NCBI GenBank assembly: GCA_903882665.1
Contig: CAIRXW010000036.1
Span: 1 to 64,000, forward strand
Direction: 5' to 3'
Length of the DNA stretch: 64,000 nucleotides
DNA from: an uncultured Chlorobiaceae bacterium
GTDB lineage: Bacteria > Bacteroidota > Chlorobiia > Chlorobiales > Chlorobiaceae
The notes beneath the pieces are model-generated. The model was given only the letters and a program-made list of their open reading frames with translations, was not told where the DNA came from and did not search any database. Both the position numbers and the translations under genes were made by a program. This document shows positions 1 through 9,572 of the stretch, in pieces (the stretch's first letter is position 1; each line of letters opens with the position of its first letter).

Positions 1-712
1 AATTGCCGTTTGCCTGCAAGAACAGGGCATTCAGTGCAGTAGGCCAAGGGCCGCCCGGTTAATGCGATCTATGGGAATTCGGTCTAAAGTTGCTAAAAAA
101 TTCAAGGTAACGACAGACTCAAACCATAAGGAACCGATTGCTCATAACCTTCTGGATCAGGTGTTTGTAGGTGATTTTATCAATGACGCCTGGACGAGTG
201 ACTTGACGTATGTATGGACTTGCAGCGGCTGGCTCTATTTGACGGTCATTATGGATCTGTACAATCGTGAAATTATCGGTCACTCATTCAGCAAACGAAT
301 GACGGCTGAAACAACGGTGAACCCTGCTCTGGATATGGCTGTAATGCACCGTAGACCAGCGCCAGGAGTCGTTATTCATTCGGATCGAGGCATCCAATAT
401 GCGAGTAAATCTTTCAGGAAGAAGCTTGCGAAACATGGCCTGATTCAGAGTATGAGTGGCAGGGGGAACTGTTATGATAACGCCGTTACTGAAAGCTTTT
501 TCAAAACCCTGAAAACCGAATTGGTGTATACTGAACACTATCGAACACGAGAAGAGGCCCGACACAGCATGTTTGAATATATTGAAGTATTTTACAACCG
601 AAAACGGAAACACTCAACATTAGGGTATAAATCGCCTATTGAGTTTTTACGCAATAAACAACAAATAATAGTTATGGCTTCTTAATGTGTCCATTTTTCT
701 GTTGCAAGTTCA
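1..712 (+). mobile_element. IS3-family insertion sequence, right part only
   Basis: Only the right portion of the element is in the window; it runs off the left edge. It holds the 3' part of orfB and ends at an IS3-like terminal sequence beginning TGTCCATTTTTCTG at 688 and finishing in ...AAGTTCA near 712. The exact outer end is inferred from the usual IS3 end form, because the left end and target duplication are not visible. It lies about 1 kb upstream of the sulfate-assimilation cluster. Confidence 0.75.
2..685 (+). CDS. IS3-family transposase OrfB, 5'-truncated by window edge
   Basis: DDE integrase-core transposase. The frame is open from base 2, with no stop before the ATG at 62, and the residues before that ATG ([16 protein letters not shown]) continue the family pattern, so the ATG at 62 is internal and the gene starts outside the window. 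Visible catalytic-core landmarks are the first Asp region ([10 protein letters not shown]), the second Asp in HSDRGIQY, and the Glu in the [13 protein letters not shown] segment. The C-terminal [16 protein letters not shown] is typical of IS3 OrfB. The protein would act with OrfA as a fusion transposase; OrfA is not in view. No internal stop or frameshift is seen, so this copy may be functional. Confidence 0.9.
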   Translation: MAVCLQEQGIQCSRPRAARLMRSMGIRSKVAKKFKVTTDSNHKEPIAHNLLDQVFVGDFINDAWTSDLTYVWTCSGWLYLTVIMDLYNREIIGHSFSKRMTAETTVNPALDMAVMHRRPAPGVVIHSDRGIQYASKSFRKKLAKHGLIQSMSGRGNCYDNAVTESFFKTLKTELVYTEHYRTREEARHSMFEYIEVFYNRKRKHSTLGYKSPIEFLRNKQQIIVMAS

Positions 713-754
713 CCTGATTGTTGCTCATGGTATCACTCCACATAAAATACCTTC

Positions 755-1738
755 ATGAGCATCCGATATTTTCAATCCCTCCCCCGCCCTTCTGCTGAGA
801 GCCTTTCAGGCAAGGTGCTTTCCCAGATGCAAAAGGAGTTCGGGGCGGAGGTTGAACCCTTTACGCTTCATCTGCCGCTCCCGGAGCTGCTGGCAGGTGT
901 CTGGATGGCATGCAGGGAGACACTGCTTGCCGGCAGCGGGCGCCGTGATGCCAGGGAGGTGGTAGCAGCATCAGTTTCCGCTCTCAACCGCTGTCCTTTC
1001 TGTGTCGATGCCCACAGTATCATGCTGCTCGGATCGTCAGGAAATGATTACCCGAAAGCCCTTGCCGACCCCTTTCTCAGCGAAACCGCAGCATGGGCTT
1101 CAGCCACACGAACCCCCGGTTCGCCGATTCTGCAGAAGCCTCCTTTTTCTCCTGAAGAGGCACCCTCGTTTATCGGGACAGCAGTACTTTTCCACTATAT
1201 CAACCGTATGGTCACCATTCTTCTTGGCCCTTCTCCACTGCCATTTTCCAGTGGATTCCCAAAAAAGGTTTCGATGCAGATGGCCGCCTTGTTTTTCGGC
1301 GGTGCGATACGCCGCCAGAAAGAACAGGGAGCATCGCTTGACCTGCTGGGGGAAGCTCCCCTGCCGGATGACCTCTCCTGGGCTCAACCATCGAAACCGA
1401 TTGCCGGAGCCTTTGCCCGCTTCGCTCAGTCAATTGAGCATTCAGGTGCCCTGGCGCTTTCCCCGGAAGTGCGAAACATGGTAGCCAACGCGGTGGAAAA
1501 ATGGAACGGAAATGACCCCGGTATGGACAACGGATGGTGTGAAGAGGCAATATCGCAACTCGGAGTGACGGATAAGAGTGCCGGACGGCTGGTGCTCCTG
1601 ACGGCACTTGCTCCCTACCGGGTCGATGAATCGACCGTCCATGCATTTTCAGCCAGCTTCCCCGGAGACGCCAAGCTTCTCTCCGCACTTGCCTGGGGCA
1701 GCTTCACTGCAGCGCGAAGAGTAGGCTCCTGGCTGTAA
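755..1738 (+). CDS. AhpD/carboxymuconolactone-decarboxylase-like protein
   Basis: A 327-residue protein carrying one AhpD-type core motif, NRCPFCVDAHSIML (about residues 84-97), with the CxxC-x3-H signature of peroxidase-related proteins. The family uses the CxxC pair for thiol-dependent peroxide reduction. At 327 residues it is longer than single-domain AhpD proteins (about 175), and the C-terminal half looks like a second, degenerate helical copy without the CxxC. There is no clear ribosome-binding site before the ATG, and the IS3 end lies only about 40 bp upstream, so its original promoter may have been displaced. The substrate is unknown, and any link to the sulfate genes is positional only. 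Confidence 0.7.
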   Translation: MSIRYFQSLPRPSAESLSGKVLSQMQKEFGAEVEPFTLHLPLPELLAGVWMACRETLLAGSGRRDAREVVAASVSALNRCPFCVDAHSIMLLGSSGNDYPKALADPFLSETAAWASATRTPGSPILQKPPFSPEEAPSFIGTAVLFHYINRMVTILLGPSPLPFSSGFPKKVSMQMAALFFGGAIRRQKEQGASLDLLGEAPLPDDLSWAQPSKPIAGAFARFAQSIEHSGALALSPEVRNMVANAVEKWNGNDPGMDNGWCEEAISQLGVTDKSAGRLVLLTALAPYRVDESTVHAFSASFPGDAKLLSALAWGSFTAARRVGSWL

Positions 1739-1793
1739 ACACCTTCCTGTAAAATTCACAGAACACCACATCTTCACTACCCACCTCTCCAGC

Positions 1794-1856
1794 ATACCAT
1801 CTTTACGGTATATTTATGGTATATGCTTGGAAACATTGAAAACATTCCGCTTTATT
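1794..1856 (+). promoter_or_regulatory. Sulfate-regulon promoter A (cysP operon)
   Basis: The 18-bp palindrome ATACCATCTTTACGGTAT lies at 1794-1811 (ATACC-N8-GGTAT). A -35-like TTGGAA follows at 1827-1832 and a -10-like TTTATT at 1851-1856, with 18 bp between the two hexamers. The same elements at the same spacings occur before the sulfite-reductase operon (10548-10610) and before the porin gene (12279-12341). A second GGTAT half-site lies at 1818-1822. Because the palindrome sits upstream of the -35, it is more likely an activator site than a repressor site. The protein that binds is unknown. Confidence 0.7.
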
Positions 1857-1883
1857 AACAATCGTGAACCAAACGGAGAGAAC

Positions 1884-1982
1884 ATGCACACGCTAACTGT
1901 AAATAATCCGGCCAGCTCCGGCACCTCTTGCTGTCGTATATGTAATCTCGCTGACATGAGAATGGGTGAGTGTAGCAGGTAA
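1884..1982 (+). CDS. Cysteine-rich leader peptide (cysP operon)
   Basis: A 32-codon ORF starting ATG at 1884, with a good ribosome-binding site (GGAGAG, 1875-1880) four bases upstream and ending TAA at 1980-1982. It contains four Cys codons: an adjacent pair at 1929-1934, one at 1941 and one at 1971, in the context SCCRICN...ECSR. It begins about 20 nt after the predicted transcription start and is followed by a terminator hairpin at 2006-2041, before cysP. This is the layout of a classical attenuation leader whose translation senses charged tRNA-Cys. A similar peptide (YRCCCRIN) precedes the co-regulated porin gene. Assignment rests on layout and codon content, not on homology. Confidence 0.6.
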   Translation: MHTLTVNNPASSGTSCCRICNLADMRMGECSR

Positions 1983-2005
1983 CACCATAGAGCATTTTTG
2001 CCATG

Positions 2006-2041
2006 GCCGGTTCCTGACACAAGAGGGAGCCGGCTTTTTTT
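2006..2041 (+). terminator. Attenuator terminator upstream of cysP
   Basis: A stem GCCGGTTCC / GGGAGCCGGC with a 10-nt loop, followed by seven T residues at 2035-2041. It lies 23 nt after the stop of the Cys-rich leader peptide and about 50 nt before the cysP ATG, so it would terminate most leader transcripts. A segment in the leader ORF, CCGGCCA (1908-1914), is exactly complementary to TGGCCGG (2004-2010), which covers the 5' arm of the stem and could form an alternative structure. Confidence 0.7.
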
Positions 2042-2093
2042 ATTACCATTTTTTGCATAACAACCCGGATAAACCAATACACAGGAGAAAACC

Positions 2094-3107
2094 ATGAATC
2101 TTGAATGGATAAAAAAAATAACGATTACGGCATCATTGATTGCGGCATCCGGACTTCCGGGAGCCGTTGCCGAAGCAACAACGGTAAAACTGCTCAATGT
2201 CTCTTATGATCCCACCCGGGAGCTCTATCAGAGCGAAAACGCAGCTTTTGCCCAATATTGGCAAAAGAAAACCGGGCAAACGGTGCAAATCGACCAGTCA
2301 CACGGTGGTTCGGGCAAGCAGGCTCGGGCAGTGATTGACGGCCTTGATGCTGATGTTGTGACACTGGCACTTGCCTACGATATCGACGCAATCTCCGACA
2401 GCAAACTCCTGCCCGCAAACTGGCAAACAAGGCTGGCCAATAACAGCACACCCTACACCTCCACCATTGTCTTTGTGGTTCGAAAAGGGAATCCGAAAAA
2501 GATCACGGGATGGGATGACATTGTTAAACCCGGCGTTTCGGTTATCACCCCGAATCCGAAAACATCAGGCGGCGCCCGGTGGAACTATCTGGCAGCGTGG
2601 GGCTATAAACAGAAGCAGACCGGCTCGAAAGAACAGGCTAAAAACTTCATCAAGGCATTATACAAGAATGTCCCTGTGCTTGACACCGGTGCCCGTGGAT
2701 CAACACTGACCTTCGCGCAGCGCGGCCTTGGAGACGTTCTTCTGGCATGGGAAAATGAAGCCCACCTGATTCTGAAAGAGTTCGGAACGGATAAATTTGA
2801 AATTGTCTCACCAGCCGTCAGCATCCTCGCAGAACCACCGGTTGCGGTCGTCGATAAAAACGTCGCGAAACACGGTACCGGCAAGCTTGCTGAAGCTTAT
2901 CTGAATTTCCTCTATACTCCGCAGGCACAGGATATCATTGCACAGAACTCCTATCGGCCCCGTAACCCTGCTGCACTTAAAAAGTATGCGGCAAACTTCC
3001 CGAAGATCAAGCTCTTTACACTGAACGAAGTGTTCGGAAACTGGCGCAGTGCCCAGAAAACCCACTTTAATGATGGTGGCGTTTTCGATCAGATCTATCT
3101 ACCCTGA
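2094..3107 (+). CDS. cysP: Sulfate ABC transporter, periplasmic binding protein
   Basis: Periplasmic sulfate/thiosulfate-binding protein of the Sbp/CysP family, 337 residues, usual length for the family. An N-terminal signal peptide ends near the AVAEA site (about residue 26). Family landmarks include [14 protein letters not shown] after the signal, [34 protein letters not shown] and the C-terminal [11 protein letters not shown]. The ATG has a strong Shine-Dalgarno sequence (CAGGAGA). It is the first gene of cysPTWA and lies behind a Cys-rich leader and attenuator, so expression is predicted to respond to cysteine supply. A terminator just after it would make the binding protein more abundant than the permeases. 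CysP and Sbp cannot be told apart here. Confidence 0.93.
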   Translation: MNLEWIKKITITASLIAASGLPGAVAEATTVKLLNVSYDPTRELYQSENAAFAQYWQKKTGQTVQIDQSHGGSGKQARAVIDGLDADVVTLALAYDIDAISDSKLLPANWQTRLANNSTPYTSTIVFVVRKGNPKKITGWDDIVKPGVSVITPNPKTSGGARWNYLAAWGYKQKQTGSKEQAKNFIKALYKNVPVLDTGARGSTLTFAQRGLGDVLLAWENEAHLILKEFGTDKFEIVSPAVSILAEPPVAVVDKNVAKHGTGKLAEAYLNFLYTPQAQDIIAQNSYRPRNPAALKKYAANFPKIKLFTLNEVFGNWRSAQKTHFNDGGVFDQIYLP

Positions 3108-3151
3108 AGAGCAGGCTTACTCGCCACGTAACAGCAAAATAACGTTCCAGG

Positions 3152-3183
3152 AAAACGGGAAATACATAACTCCCGTTTTTTTT
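3152..3183 (+). terminator. Intra-operon terminator between cysP and cysT
   Basis: Perfect 9-bp stem AAAACGGGA / TCCCGTTTT with a 10-nt loop, followed by a T run to 3183. It lies in the 100-bp gap between cysP and cysT. Partial termination here would produce more binding protein than membrane components, as is common for ABC importers. Confidence 0.75.
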
Positions 3184-3209
3184 GGAAGTTCGCATTAACA
3201 AGAGACTCA

Positions 3210-4043
3210 ATGGAATTATTTCAGGGAAAAAGACGCAACATTCTGCCAGGGTTCGGCCTGTCGATGGGGTATACGGTATTCTACCTTTCGGCAATCGTGA
3301 TTGTGCCGCTAAGCATGATCTTCTTCAACACCATTCCCATGGGATGGGAACCCTTTCTTCATACCGTAACAGCTCCCCGTGTTCTTGCATCGTATAGACT
3401 CAGTTTTTCCACAGCACTCTTTGCTGCCATTTTTGATGCCATCGTCGGGCTCCTGACCGCATGGGTACTGGTACGCTACCGCTTTGCAGGAAGACAGTTT
3501 CTGGATGCACTGGTTGACCTCCCCTTTGCCCTGCCAACCGCCGTTGCCGGTATCTGCTTCGCGACCCTCTACTCTCCTGTTGGCTGGCTTGGAGAAACCT
3601 TTGCAAAGTGGAACATTGAAATTATCAACTCACCGACAGGAATCGTGGTAGCGCTGATTTTTATCGGATTTCCCTTTGTGGTTCGCACCATTCAGCCTGT
3701 TCTCGAAGAGGTCGAACAGGAGATTGAGGAGGCAGCGCAGTGCCTTGGCGCAACGCGTTGGCAGACCTTCCGGAAAATTCTGCTTCCCCATCTTTTTCCC
3801 GCCCTGCTCACCGGCTCAACCCTTGCTTTTGCGCGTGGTATCGGAGAGTATGGTTCCGTGATCTTCATTGCCGGCAATCTGCCGATGAAAACCGAGATTG
3901 CTCCACTGATGATCATGTCGAAACTTGACCAGTTTGACTACGCAGGAGCTTCGGCCGTAGCACTGGTGCTTCTCCTTATCTCTTTTTCCATGCTTCTGCT
4001 GCTGAACGCAGTACAGGAGTGGCAACAGAAAGAATACCGTTAA
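3210..4043 (+). CDS. cysT: Sulfate ABC transporter permease CysT (CysU)
   Basis: Inner-membrane permease of the sulfate importer, 277 residues with about six membrane segments. It carries the EAA-loop motif that contacts the ATPase, EEAAQCLGATRWQTFRKILLP at about residues 173-193, followed by the GEYGSVIFIAGN stretch typical of CysT. It pairs with CysW to form the heterodimeric channel. The ATG at 3210 follows a weak AGAGA ribosome-binding site. The stop is separated from the cysW start by only 7 bp, indicating one transcript. Confidence 0.93.
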   Translation: MELFQGKRRNILPGFGLSMGYTVFYLSAIVIVPLSMIFFNTIPMGWEPFLHTVTAPRVLASYRLSFSTALFAAIFDAIVGLLTAWVLVRYRFAGRQFLDALVDLPFALPTAVAGICFATLYSPVGWLGETFAKWNIEIINSPTGIVVALIFIGFPFVVRTIQPVLEEVEQEIEEAAQCLGATRWQTFRKILLPHLFPALLTGSTLAFARGIGEYGSVIFIAGNLPMKTEIAPLMIMSKLDQFDYAGASAVALVLLLISFSMLLLLNAVQEWQQKEYR

Positions 4044-4050
4044 CCAAATT

Positions 4051-4917
4051 ATGCTGAAACAACCAACACCAGAAAGCGCCCCGATTATAAAAAAAAGGAT
4101 ATCTGACCCACTGCCAGTGCAAATGGCGCTGATCGGCCTGACACTCCTCTTTTTTATCACGTTTATCTTTCTGCCGCTTGGCCTGGTCTTTGCACAGGCA
4201 TTCTCGAAAGGGTGGGAGTACTACCTCGAATCCATTCGCGAGCCTTATGCGCTCGAAGCTGTAAAACTGACACTGACAACCGTCGCCATTGTTGTGCCGC
4301 TGAACGCACTCTTCGGCGTTACGGCAGCATGGGCCATTACGAAATTCAACTTCCGCGGAAAAGCTGCGCTCAAAACCCTGCTGGATCTACCCTTTGCGGT
4401 CTCTCCGGTTATTGCCGGCCTCATTTTTGTCCTGCTTGTCGGGAGTCGAACCCCTTTTGGCTCATGGCTCGGAGAGCAGGGGATTAAAATTATCTTTTCA
4501 ACCCCGGGCATTGTTATTGCCACCCTCTTTGTCACCTTTCCCTTTGTTGCGCGTGAATTGATTCCTCTGATGGAGGCGCAGGGACGTGATGAGGAGGAGG
4601 CCGCCCTGACACTGGGCGCAAGGGGCTGGCAGATTTTCGGAAAAATCACTCTGCCCAATATTCGCTGGGGCCTCCTTTACGGCATGATCCTCTGCAGCGC
4701 CCGCTCCATTGGCGAATTCGGAGCGGTTTCGGTTGTTTCGGGCCATATTCGGGGGCAGACAAACACCATTCCGCTCCATGTGGAAATTCTCTACAGCGAA
4801 TACAATTTTGCCGCATCATTCTCAGTTGCCTCAATCCTTGTCTTTCTGGCCCTCCTCACAGTAGGTGTCAAAGTGACACTGGAAAAACAATTTCAGAAAA
4901 ACAGCTTTCACCATTAG
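4051..4917 (+). CDS. cysW: Sulfate ABC transporter permease CysW
   Basis: Second membrane permease of the sulfate importer, 288 residues. The EAA loop is visible as [20 protein letters not shown], followed by the CysW-type segment [19 protein letters not shown]. Hydrophobic segments match a six-helix permease. It forms the channel with CysT and docks to the ATPase CysA, whose ATG starts 8 bp after its stop. Gene order P-T-W-A is the standard one. Confidence 0.93.
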   Translation: MLKQPTPESAPIIKKRISDPLPVQMALIGLTLLFFITFIFLPLGLVFAQAFSKGWEYYLESIREPYALEAVKLTLTTVAIVVPLNALFGVTAAWAITKFNFRGKAALKTLLDLPFAVSPVIAGLIFVLLVGSRTPFGSWLGEQGIKIIFSTPGIVIATLFVTFPFVARELIPLMEAQGRDEEEAALTLGARGWQIFGKITLPNIRWGLLYGMILCSARSIGEFGAVSVVSGHIRGQTNTIPLHVEILYSEYNFAASFSVASILVFLALLTVGVKVTLEKQFQKNSFHH

Positions 4918-4925
4918 GATCTGAC

Positions 4926-5999
4926 ATGGGTATCGAACTACAGAACATTACCAAGAAATTTACCGGCTATACGGCACTCGACAATATCAGTCTGAACGTT
5001 GCTTCAGGAGAGCTTGTTGCGCTGCTTGGCCCGTCGGGCTGCGGAAAAACCACCCTGTTGCGCATCATTGCCGGTCTGGAACTGCCGGACTCAGGAAAAA
5101 TCATTCTGGAACAGAAGGACACCACCAACCTTCCGCCCCGAAAAAAAAATGTCGGCTTTGTTTTTCAGCACTATGCACTTTTCCGCCGTCTGACGGTTTT
5201 TGAGAACGTCGCCTTCGGCCTCAAAGTGCTTCCGATGCGTGAGCGCCCCTCCCGCAGTGCCATTCAGGAGCGGGTTGAGCACCTGCTGAAGCTGGTGCAG
5301 ATGGATTGGGCCATCAAACGTTACCCGTCGCAGCTTTCGGGTGGGCAACGCCAGAGGGTGGCACTTGCAAGGGCATTGGCCGTCAATCCCAAAGTGCTGC
5401 TGCTTGACGAGCCCTTTTCGGCCCTTGATGCCAAGGTACGCCAGGAGTTGCGCCGCTGGCTAAGAAAGCTGCATGATGAAATCCATGTCACCAGTATCTT
5501 TGTTACCCACGACCAGGAGGAGGCGCTTGAACTGGCCGACCGGATTGTGGTCATCAACAAGGGGCGGATCGAACAGCAGGGAACGCCCCAGGAAGTTTAC
5601 GATCATCCGGTCAATGCCTTTGTCTACAACTTTCTTGGCAATGTCAACGTTTTCCATGGGCGAATCAAAAACGGCAAGGTCACTCTCGGCACTCACCATG
5701 TCGATGCTCCGGATGAACTGAAACATACCGAGGAGAGGGCAAGCCAGGCCTTTGTGCGGCCACACGAAATTGGTATCAGCAGAATCCGCAGCGCTGAAAC
5801 CGACCTCGCCGGTACCATCCAGGAGGTGCGTATCATGGGCGGTCAAATTGGCCTGAACCTTGCGTGTGAGGGGTTTGAGCATCCGATTGACGCCGAAATA
5901 CAAAGGGAACTCTACCTGAACCTTCAGCTTGCCAAGGGTGAAAAGGTCTTTGTCTCCCTGAACCGTGTCCGCGTCTTTACCAGTGATTATGAAATCTGA
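4926..5999 (+). CDS. cysA: Sulfate ABC transporter ATPase CysA
   Basis: Cytoplasmic ATPase of the importer, 357 residues. In order: Walker [10 protein letters not shown] (about residues 36-44), Q-loop VFQHYALF, signature LSGGQRQR, Walker B VLLLDEP, and the H-loop THDQEEA. The C-terminal third is a TOBE-like regulatory domain, including [11 protein letters not shown]. It is the last gene of cysPTWA and converges with cysN, which ends at 6065. The transcript probably stops in the short convergent gap, although the hairpin there has its U tract on the other strand. Confidence 0.94.
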   Translation: MGIELQNITKKFTGYTALDNISLNVASGELVALLGPSGCGKTTLLRIIAGLELPDSGKIILEQKDTTNLPPRKKNVGFVFQHYALFRRLTVFENVAFGLKVLPMRERPSRSAIQERVEHLLKLVQMDWAIKRYPSQLSGGQRQRVALARALAVNPKVLLLDEPFSALDAKVRQELRRWLRKLHDEIHVTSIFVTHDQEEALELADRIVVINKGRIEQQGTPQEVYDHPVNAFVYNFLGNVNVFHGRIKNGKVTLGTHHVDAPDELKHTEERASQAFVRPHEIGISRIRSAETDLAGTIQEVRIMGGQIGLNLACEGFEHPIDAEIQRELYLNLQLAKGEKVFVSLNRVRVFTSDYEI

Positions 6000-6010
6000 A
6001 TGGAGTGAAC

Positions 6011-6038
6011 AAAAAAGCCTCCCGATTGTGCGGGAGGC
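6011..6038 (-). terminator. Terminator after cysN
   Basis: Perfect 7-bp GC-rich stem GCCTCCC / GGGAGGC with an 8-nt loop. On the minus strand it is followed by a run of six T residues, so it terminates the leftward sulfite-reductase/cysHDN operon. It may also slow rightward transcription from cysA. Confidence 0.8.
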
Positions 6039-6064
6039 GAAACAAACGGTTATAATGTTAGCCG

Positions 6065-7864
6065 TCATATCTGATAGTCAACAATAATCTCCTTTGCCTT
6101 AAGGAAAGCCGCAACCAAAGTCACCGCATCTGCGACAACTCCACCATCGGCCAACTGAAGATCGGGCTGGTAGCGTGAAAAACTGCTATCACCCCTGTTC
6201 ACAACAAGAATGTCGTTGGGCTCGTTGAGCAACTTCAGTGTCTCGACATCATAATCATCAGCATCGTCAATGGTAGTGATAAAAATAAGTCCGGCATCGG
6301 TGAGTATTCGGGCAAGCTCGCCAATTCTTCTCAACCGCTCCCCTGCACTGTCGGAATGAGAGCCAAGATCGGCATCAAGTCCGCGATCAATATTGGCCAC
6401 ACCGAGGTAGTAGGCATTCATGCCATTTTGAAAGAGCCCCTGCTCAAGCGCTTTGGCCACTGACCGTTTGCCGCTTCCCTTGGCTCCCGTAAAGACGATA
6501 AACTTGGCCTTGTGGCGGTTTACTATGGCACGCTGTTCAGCTCGGACAAACCCGGCTTCCCAGTTGTTTTCCCGATCCCGGATATGCTGCTGCAAAAGTG
6601 TCTCGCCAACTGAAAGATTTTCGATTACAACACCACCACCGGCAATTTCAAAATTGTCAACAATCACAAACCTTCCGGTAGCCTCGCTCGCAGCGGTGGT
6701 ATCGAAGGCGATCGGGCGGGAGGTTTCAAGAATGCACTCACCAACATCGCGGCAGTCAATCTGCTGTTTGCTTTTGCTGCTGGTCAAATCGGAGGCATCA
6801 AGCGTACTGCATATCTCTGCAAGCTTGACTGTAGCCCTTGCCGAACCGATCTTGAGCTTGTAGGATTTGTTCCGGATCATCGGTGCCCGGCCAACCCAGA
6901 AGATATTGACCCTGAAGCGGCTGCCCAACTCCGGCCGGGATTCGCCGGGTTTGACCATGAGCTCGCCAGGTCGCACATAAATCTGCGTGGCAAGGGTAAA
7001 GCCGGTCGATTCCCCGGCTGATGCAGCATTTTTTTGCCTGGTATTGAACGACTCGACCGACTGGATAACCGATTTTTTGGCGGAAGGCAGAAAGAGTACC
7101 TCGTCACCCACCTGCACTCTTCCGGCTGCAACCGTTCCGGCAACAATGCGCCGATCGTCATTGCTGCGGGTAAACTTGTAGATATCCTGAACCGGAAAAC
7201 GGAAGGGCTTTTCATGCAACTCCTTCTCGCTGACAAACTGGTCGAGCTGCTCCAGAACAGTAGCTCCCTTGTACCACGCCATCCGCTCAGAATGGGAGGC
7301 GATGTTGTCGCCCTCGCGGGCACTGACGGGAATAAAGCTGACCGGCGTCACGTTAATAGCCTCAAGAAATGATGTGTAATCGGCCTTCAGTTTTTCAAAA
7401 ACATCCTCACGAAAACCCGCAAGATCCATTTTATTGACCAGCACCGTCACCTGCTTGACGCCAAGCATTGCAACCATCTGCCCATGCCGCTTTGAGTTCT
7501 CCTTGATACCCTCGTCGGCATCAATAACAAGAAGAGCCGACTCCGCCCTCGATGCGCCGGTAATCATATTTTTCAAAAATTCAATATGACCGGGAGCATC
7601 AATGATGATATAGTCACGCGCGGCAGTATTGAAAAAACAACGGGCCATATCAATGGTAATCCCCTGCGCCTGCTCATCCTTGAGGGCATCAAGCAAAAAG
7701 GCATACTCAAAGGGCTTGGAATTCCTCCGGCAACTCTCTCTGACCGCTTCAAGCTTTCCCTGCGGAAGGGAACCTGTATCGGCCAAAAGCCTGCCAATCA
7801 CGGTACTTTTACCATGATCCACATGACCGACAATAACAATATTCATCTGCGCACGTCCATTCAT
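6065..7864 (-). CDS. cysN: Sulfate adenylyltransferase GTPase subunit with degenerate APS-kinase domain
   Basis: A 599-residue CysN/NodQ-like fusion. The N-terminal GTPase (about residues 7-420) shows G1 [10 protein letters not shown]3 DAPGH and G4 NKMD, and drives APS synthesis by CysD. The C-terminal domain (about 440-599) resembles APS kinase, but its key motifs are eroded. The P-loop reads GAKGSGKRS, with Arg where the family has Ser/Thr after the Lys, and the usual DGD segment is replaced by VANIDRG. APS-kinase activity is therefore doubtful. Since the operon also encodes an APS (not PAPS) reductase, kinase activity would not be needed. It is the last gene of the leftward operon, 55 bp after cysD. 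A second possible ATG lies at 7846. Confidence 0.93.
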   Translation of the reverse strand: MNGRAQMNIVIVGHVDHGKSTVIGRLLADTGSLPQGKLEAVRESCRRNSKPFEYAFLLDALKDEQAQGITIDMARCFFNTAARDYIIIDAPGHIEFLKNMITGASRAESALLVIDADEGIKENSKRHGQMVAMLGVKQVTVLVNKMDLAGFREDVFEKLKADYTSFLEAINVTPVSFIPVSAREGDNIASHSERMAWYKGATVLEQLDQFVSEKELHEKPFRFPVQDIYKFTRSNDDRRIVAGTVAAGRVQVGDEVLFLPSAKKSVIQSVESFNTRQKNAASAGESTGFTLATQIYVRPGELMVKPGESRPELGSRFRVNIFWVGRAPMIRNKSYKLKIGSARATVKLAEICSTLDASDLTSSKSKQQIDCRDVGECILETSRPIAFDTTAASEATGRFVIVDNFEIAGGGVVIENLSVGETLLQQHIRDRENNWEAGFVRAEQRAIVNRHKAKFIVFTGAKGSGKRSVAKALEQGLFQNGMNAYYLGVANIDRGLDADLGSHSDSAGERLRRIGELARILTDAGLIFITTIDDADDYDVETLKLLNEPNDILVVNRGDSSFSRYQPDLQLADGGVVADAVTLVAAFLKAKEIIVDYQI

Positions 7865-7919
7865 AGCTCTACAAAAAAAAAGATTGAGTCACCCACCTTT
7901 ACCTGTTATCAATTATCAA

Positions 7920-8813
7920 TTACATATACCCATCGCGCCGAAGCGTCTCCAGCCCGCCATCTTCACTGTCCTGGGCACGCCCTGAACGCTCGGCAATATT
8001 TGAAAACTTGCCACTTTTCAGCTCATCAATAATCTCGGGCACCGTTCGTGCATTTGAATTGACCGGATTGGTACAGGGATAACAGCCGAGGGAGCGATAA
8101 CGAATGCCTTCACCCTGGTCAAAATAGAGTGAGACCACCGGAATTTTTTCACGCTCAATATATTCCCAGATGTTTTGCTCGGTCCAGTCAAGCAGAGGAT
8201 GGATGCGCACATGGGTACCGGGTGCGAAATCGGTTTTGAACTGATTCCAGAACTCGGGGGGCTGATCGCCTACATCCCAGACGTTGTCTTTATCGCGGGG
8301 TGAAAAATAGCGCTCTTTTGAACGGCTCCCCTCTTCATCAGCCCTGACGCCGACAATCACACCGGTATAGGGCTCCCTTCCCTCATCAACCACATAGCGC
8401 CGCTGCTCGTGATCCATCCTGTAGCGAGGCCACTCACCCGAAAGCGTATGTTTCAGCGCTTCACTTTTAAGATATTTGCAGCAGGTTATACGGTCGGTAT
8501 TGCCATCAGGGAAGGTAAGTTTTTCGGCAAGCGCCTCGCCGTTTTGACCATAAATCATGTTCAGGTTCCACTCAAGGGCAAACCGGTCACGATAGGCAAT
8601 CATTTCAGGGATCTTGTAGTGCGTATCAATGTGCACAAGCGGAATGGGGACGTGGCCGAAAAAAGCCTTCCGCGCAAGCCAGAGCATGACGGTACTGTCC
8701 TTGCCGATCGACCAGAGCATACAGAGGCTTTTAAATTCACGGTAGGCTTCGCGGAGAATATAAACGCTTTGTGCCTCAAGTTTGTCAAGATGATCCATAC
8801 ACTCGTTTGTCAA
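7920..8813 (-). CDS. cysD: Sulfate adenylyltransferase subunit 2
   Basis: ATP sulfurylase small subunit, 297 residues, normal length. It shows the PP-loop [17 protein letters not shown] (about residues 36-52), [11 protein letters not shown], the conserved KYLKSEAL and the C-terminal [15 protein letters not shown] region of CysD. It forms APS from sulfate and ATP with the GTPase CysN. Its ATG overlaps the cysH stop by four bases, so it is translationally coupled to the APS reductase. Confidence 0.95.
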   Translation of the reverse strand: MTNECMDHLDKLEAQSVYILREAYREFKSLCMLWSIGKDSTVMLWLARKAFFGHVPIPLVHIDTHYKIPEMIAYRDRFALEWNLNMIYGQNGEALAEKLTFPDGNTDRITCCKYLKSEALKHTLSGEWPRYRMDHEQRRYVVDEGREPYTGVIVGVRADEEGSRSKERYFSPRDKDNVWDVGDQPPEFWNQFKTDFAPGTHVRIHPLLDWTEQNIWEYIEREKIPVVSLYFDQGEGIRYRSLGCYPCTNPVNSNARTVPEIIDELKSGKFSNIAERSGRAQDSEDGGLETLRRDGYM

Positions 8814-9532
8814 GAAGGTTTGTGTTGTTCACGGTGCAGCCCGCACTCTTTATGCTCCGGCATTTCCCACCACCAGCGTCCGGCACGAATATCTTCTCCC
8901 GGCTTGATGGCCCTCGTACAGGGAGCGCAGCCGATGCTCGGGTAGCCCTGAGCGTGAAGGGCGTTGCAGGGCACCTCGTGCTGGAGGATATAGTCCCAAA
9001 CCCCGGCTTCACTCATATCGGCCAGCGGATTGATTTTGATGAGTCCAAATGACCCATCCCACTCCACCAGCTCCACTCCTGTTCTGGTGACCGACTGCTC
9101 CCGCCGTAAGCCGCAGATCCACCCCTTGAGGGTCGAAAGCTTCCCGGCAAGCGGCTCAACCTTTCGTATGCGGCAACACTCCCGACGCAACTCAACACTC
9201 TCATAAAAGAGGTTTGGCCCGTAACGCCTCAGCAATGCTTCAAGCGGAGCCCTTTCGGGCACAAGCACCTCAATTTCAATACCGTACCGCTTTCGCGTGG
9301 CATCAATGAGGTCATAGCTCTCCTGCGGAAGACGCCCTGTGTCGAGGGTAAAAATCGGTATTCGGAGTTGCTCCTTCTCCAGCATGTCGGTAATAACCTG
9401 ATCCTCTGCACCAAAACTTGAGGCAAGCGCACACTCTCCTGCCACAAAAAAGGCGGCAGCCCAGCGCAGAATCTCCTGCGGCGTTTTTTCGGAGAGTTCA
9501 TGCTTCAATTGTTCAGCAACTTCCCTGCTCAT
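8810..9532 (-). CDS. cysH: APS reductase (4Fe-4S type CysH)
   Basis: Assimilatory adenylylsulfate reductase, 240 residues. The N-terminal PP-loop-like region contains [10 protein letters not shown] and [14 protein letters not shown]. The two cysteine pairs that bind a [4Fe-4S] cluster in APS-using enzymes are present ([13 protein letters not shown] and GCAPCTRAI), and the catalytic ECGLH lies near the C-terminus. The cluster cysteines mark it as APS- rather than PAPS-specific. It lies between the sulfite-reductase gene and cysD in one operon. A GAAAGAG ribosome-binding site precedes the ATG at 9532. Confidence 0.94.
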   Translation of the reverse strand: MSREVAEQLKHELSEKTPQEILRWAAAFFVAGECALASSFGAEDQVITDMLEKEQLRIPIFTLDTGRLPQESYDLIDATRKRYGIEIEVLVPERAPLEALLRRYGPNLFYESVELRRECCRIRKVEPLAGKLSTLKGWICGLRREQSVTRTGVELVEWDGSFGLIKINPLADMSEAGVWDYILQHEVPCNALHAQGYPSIGCAPCTRAIKPGEDIRAGRWWWEMPEHKECGLHREQHKPS

Positions 9533-9572
9533 AACTCTTTCATGATGTTTGTTTCATACAACACCTCCCCGC

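Noticed and set aside
1794-1811. CysB-type LysR site as the identity of the ATACC-N8-GGTAT operator
   Set aside because: The palindrome position suits an activator, but half-sites alone do not identify the family, and no LysR gene is nearby; left unassigned.
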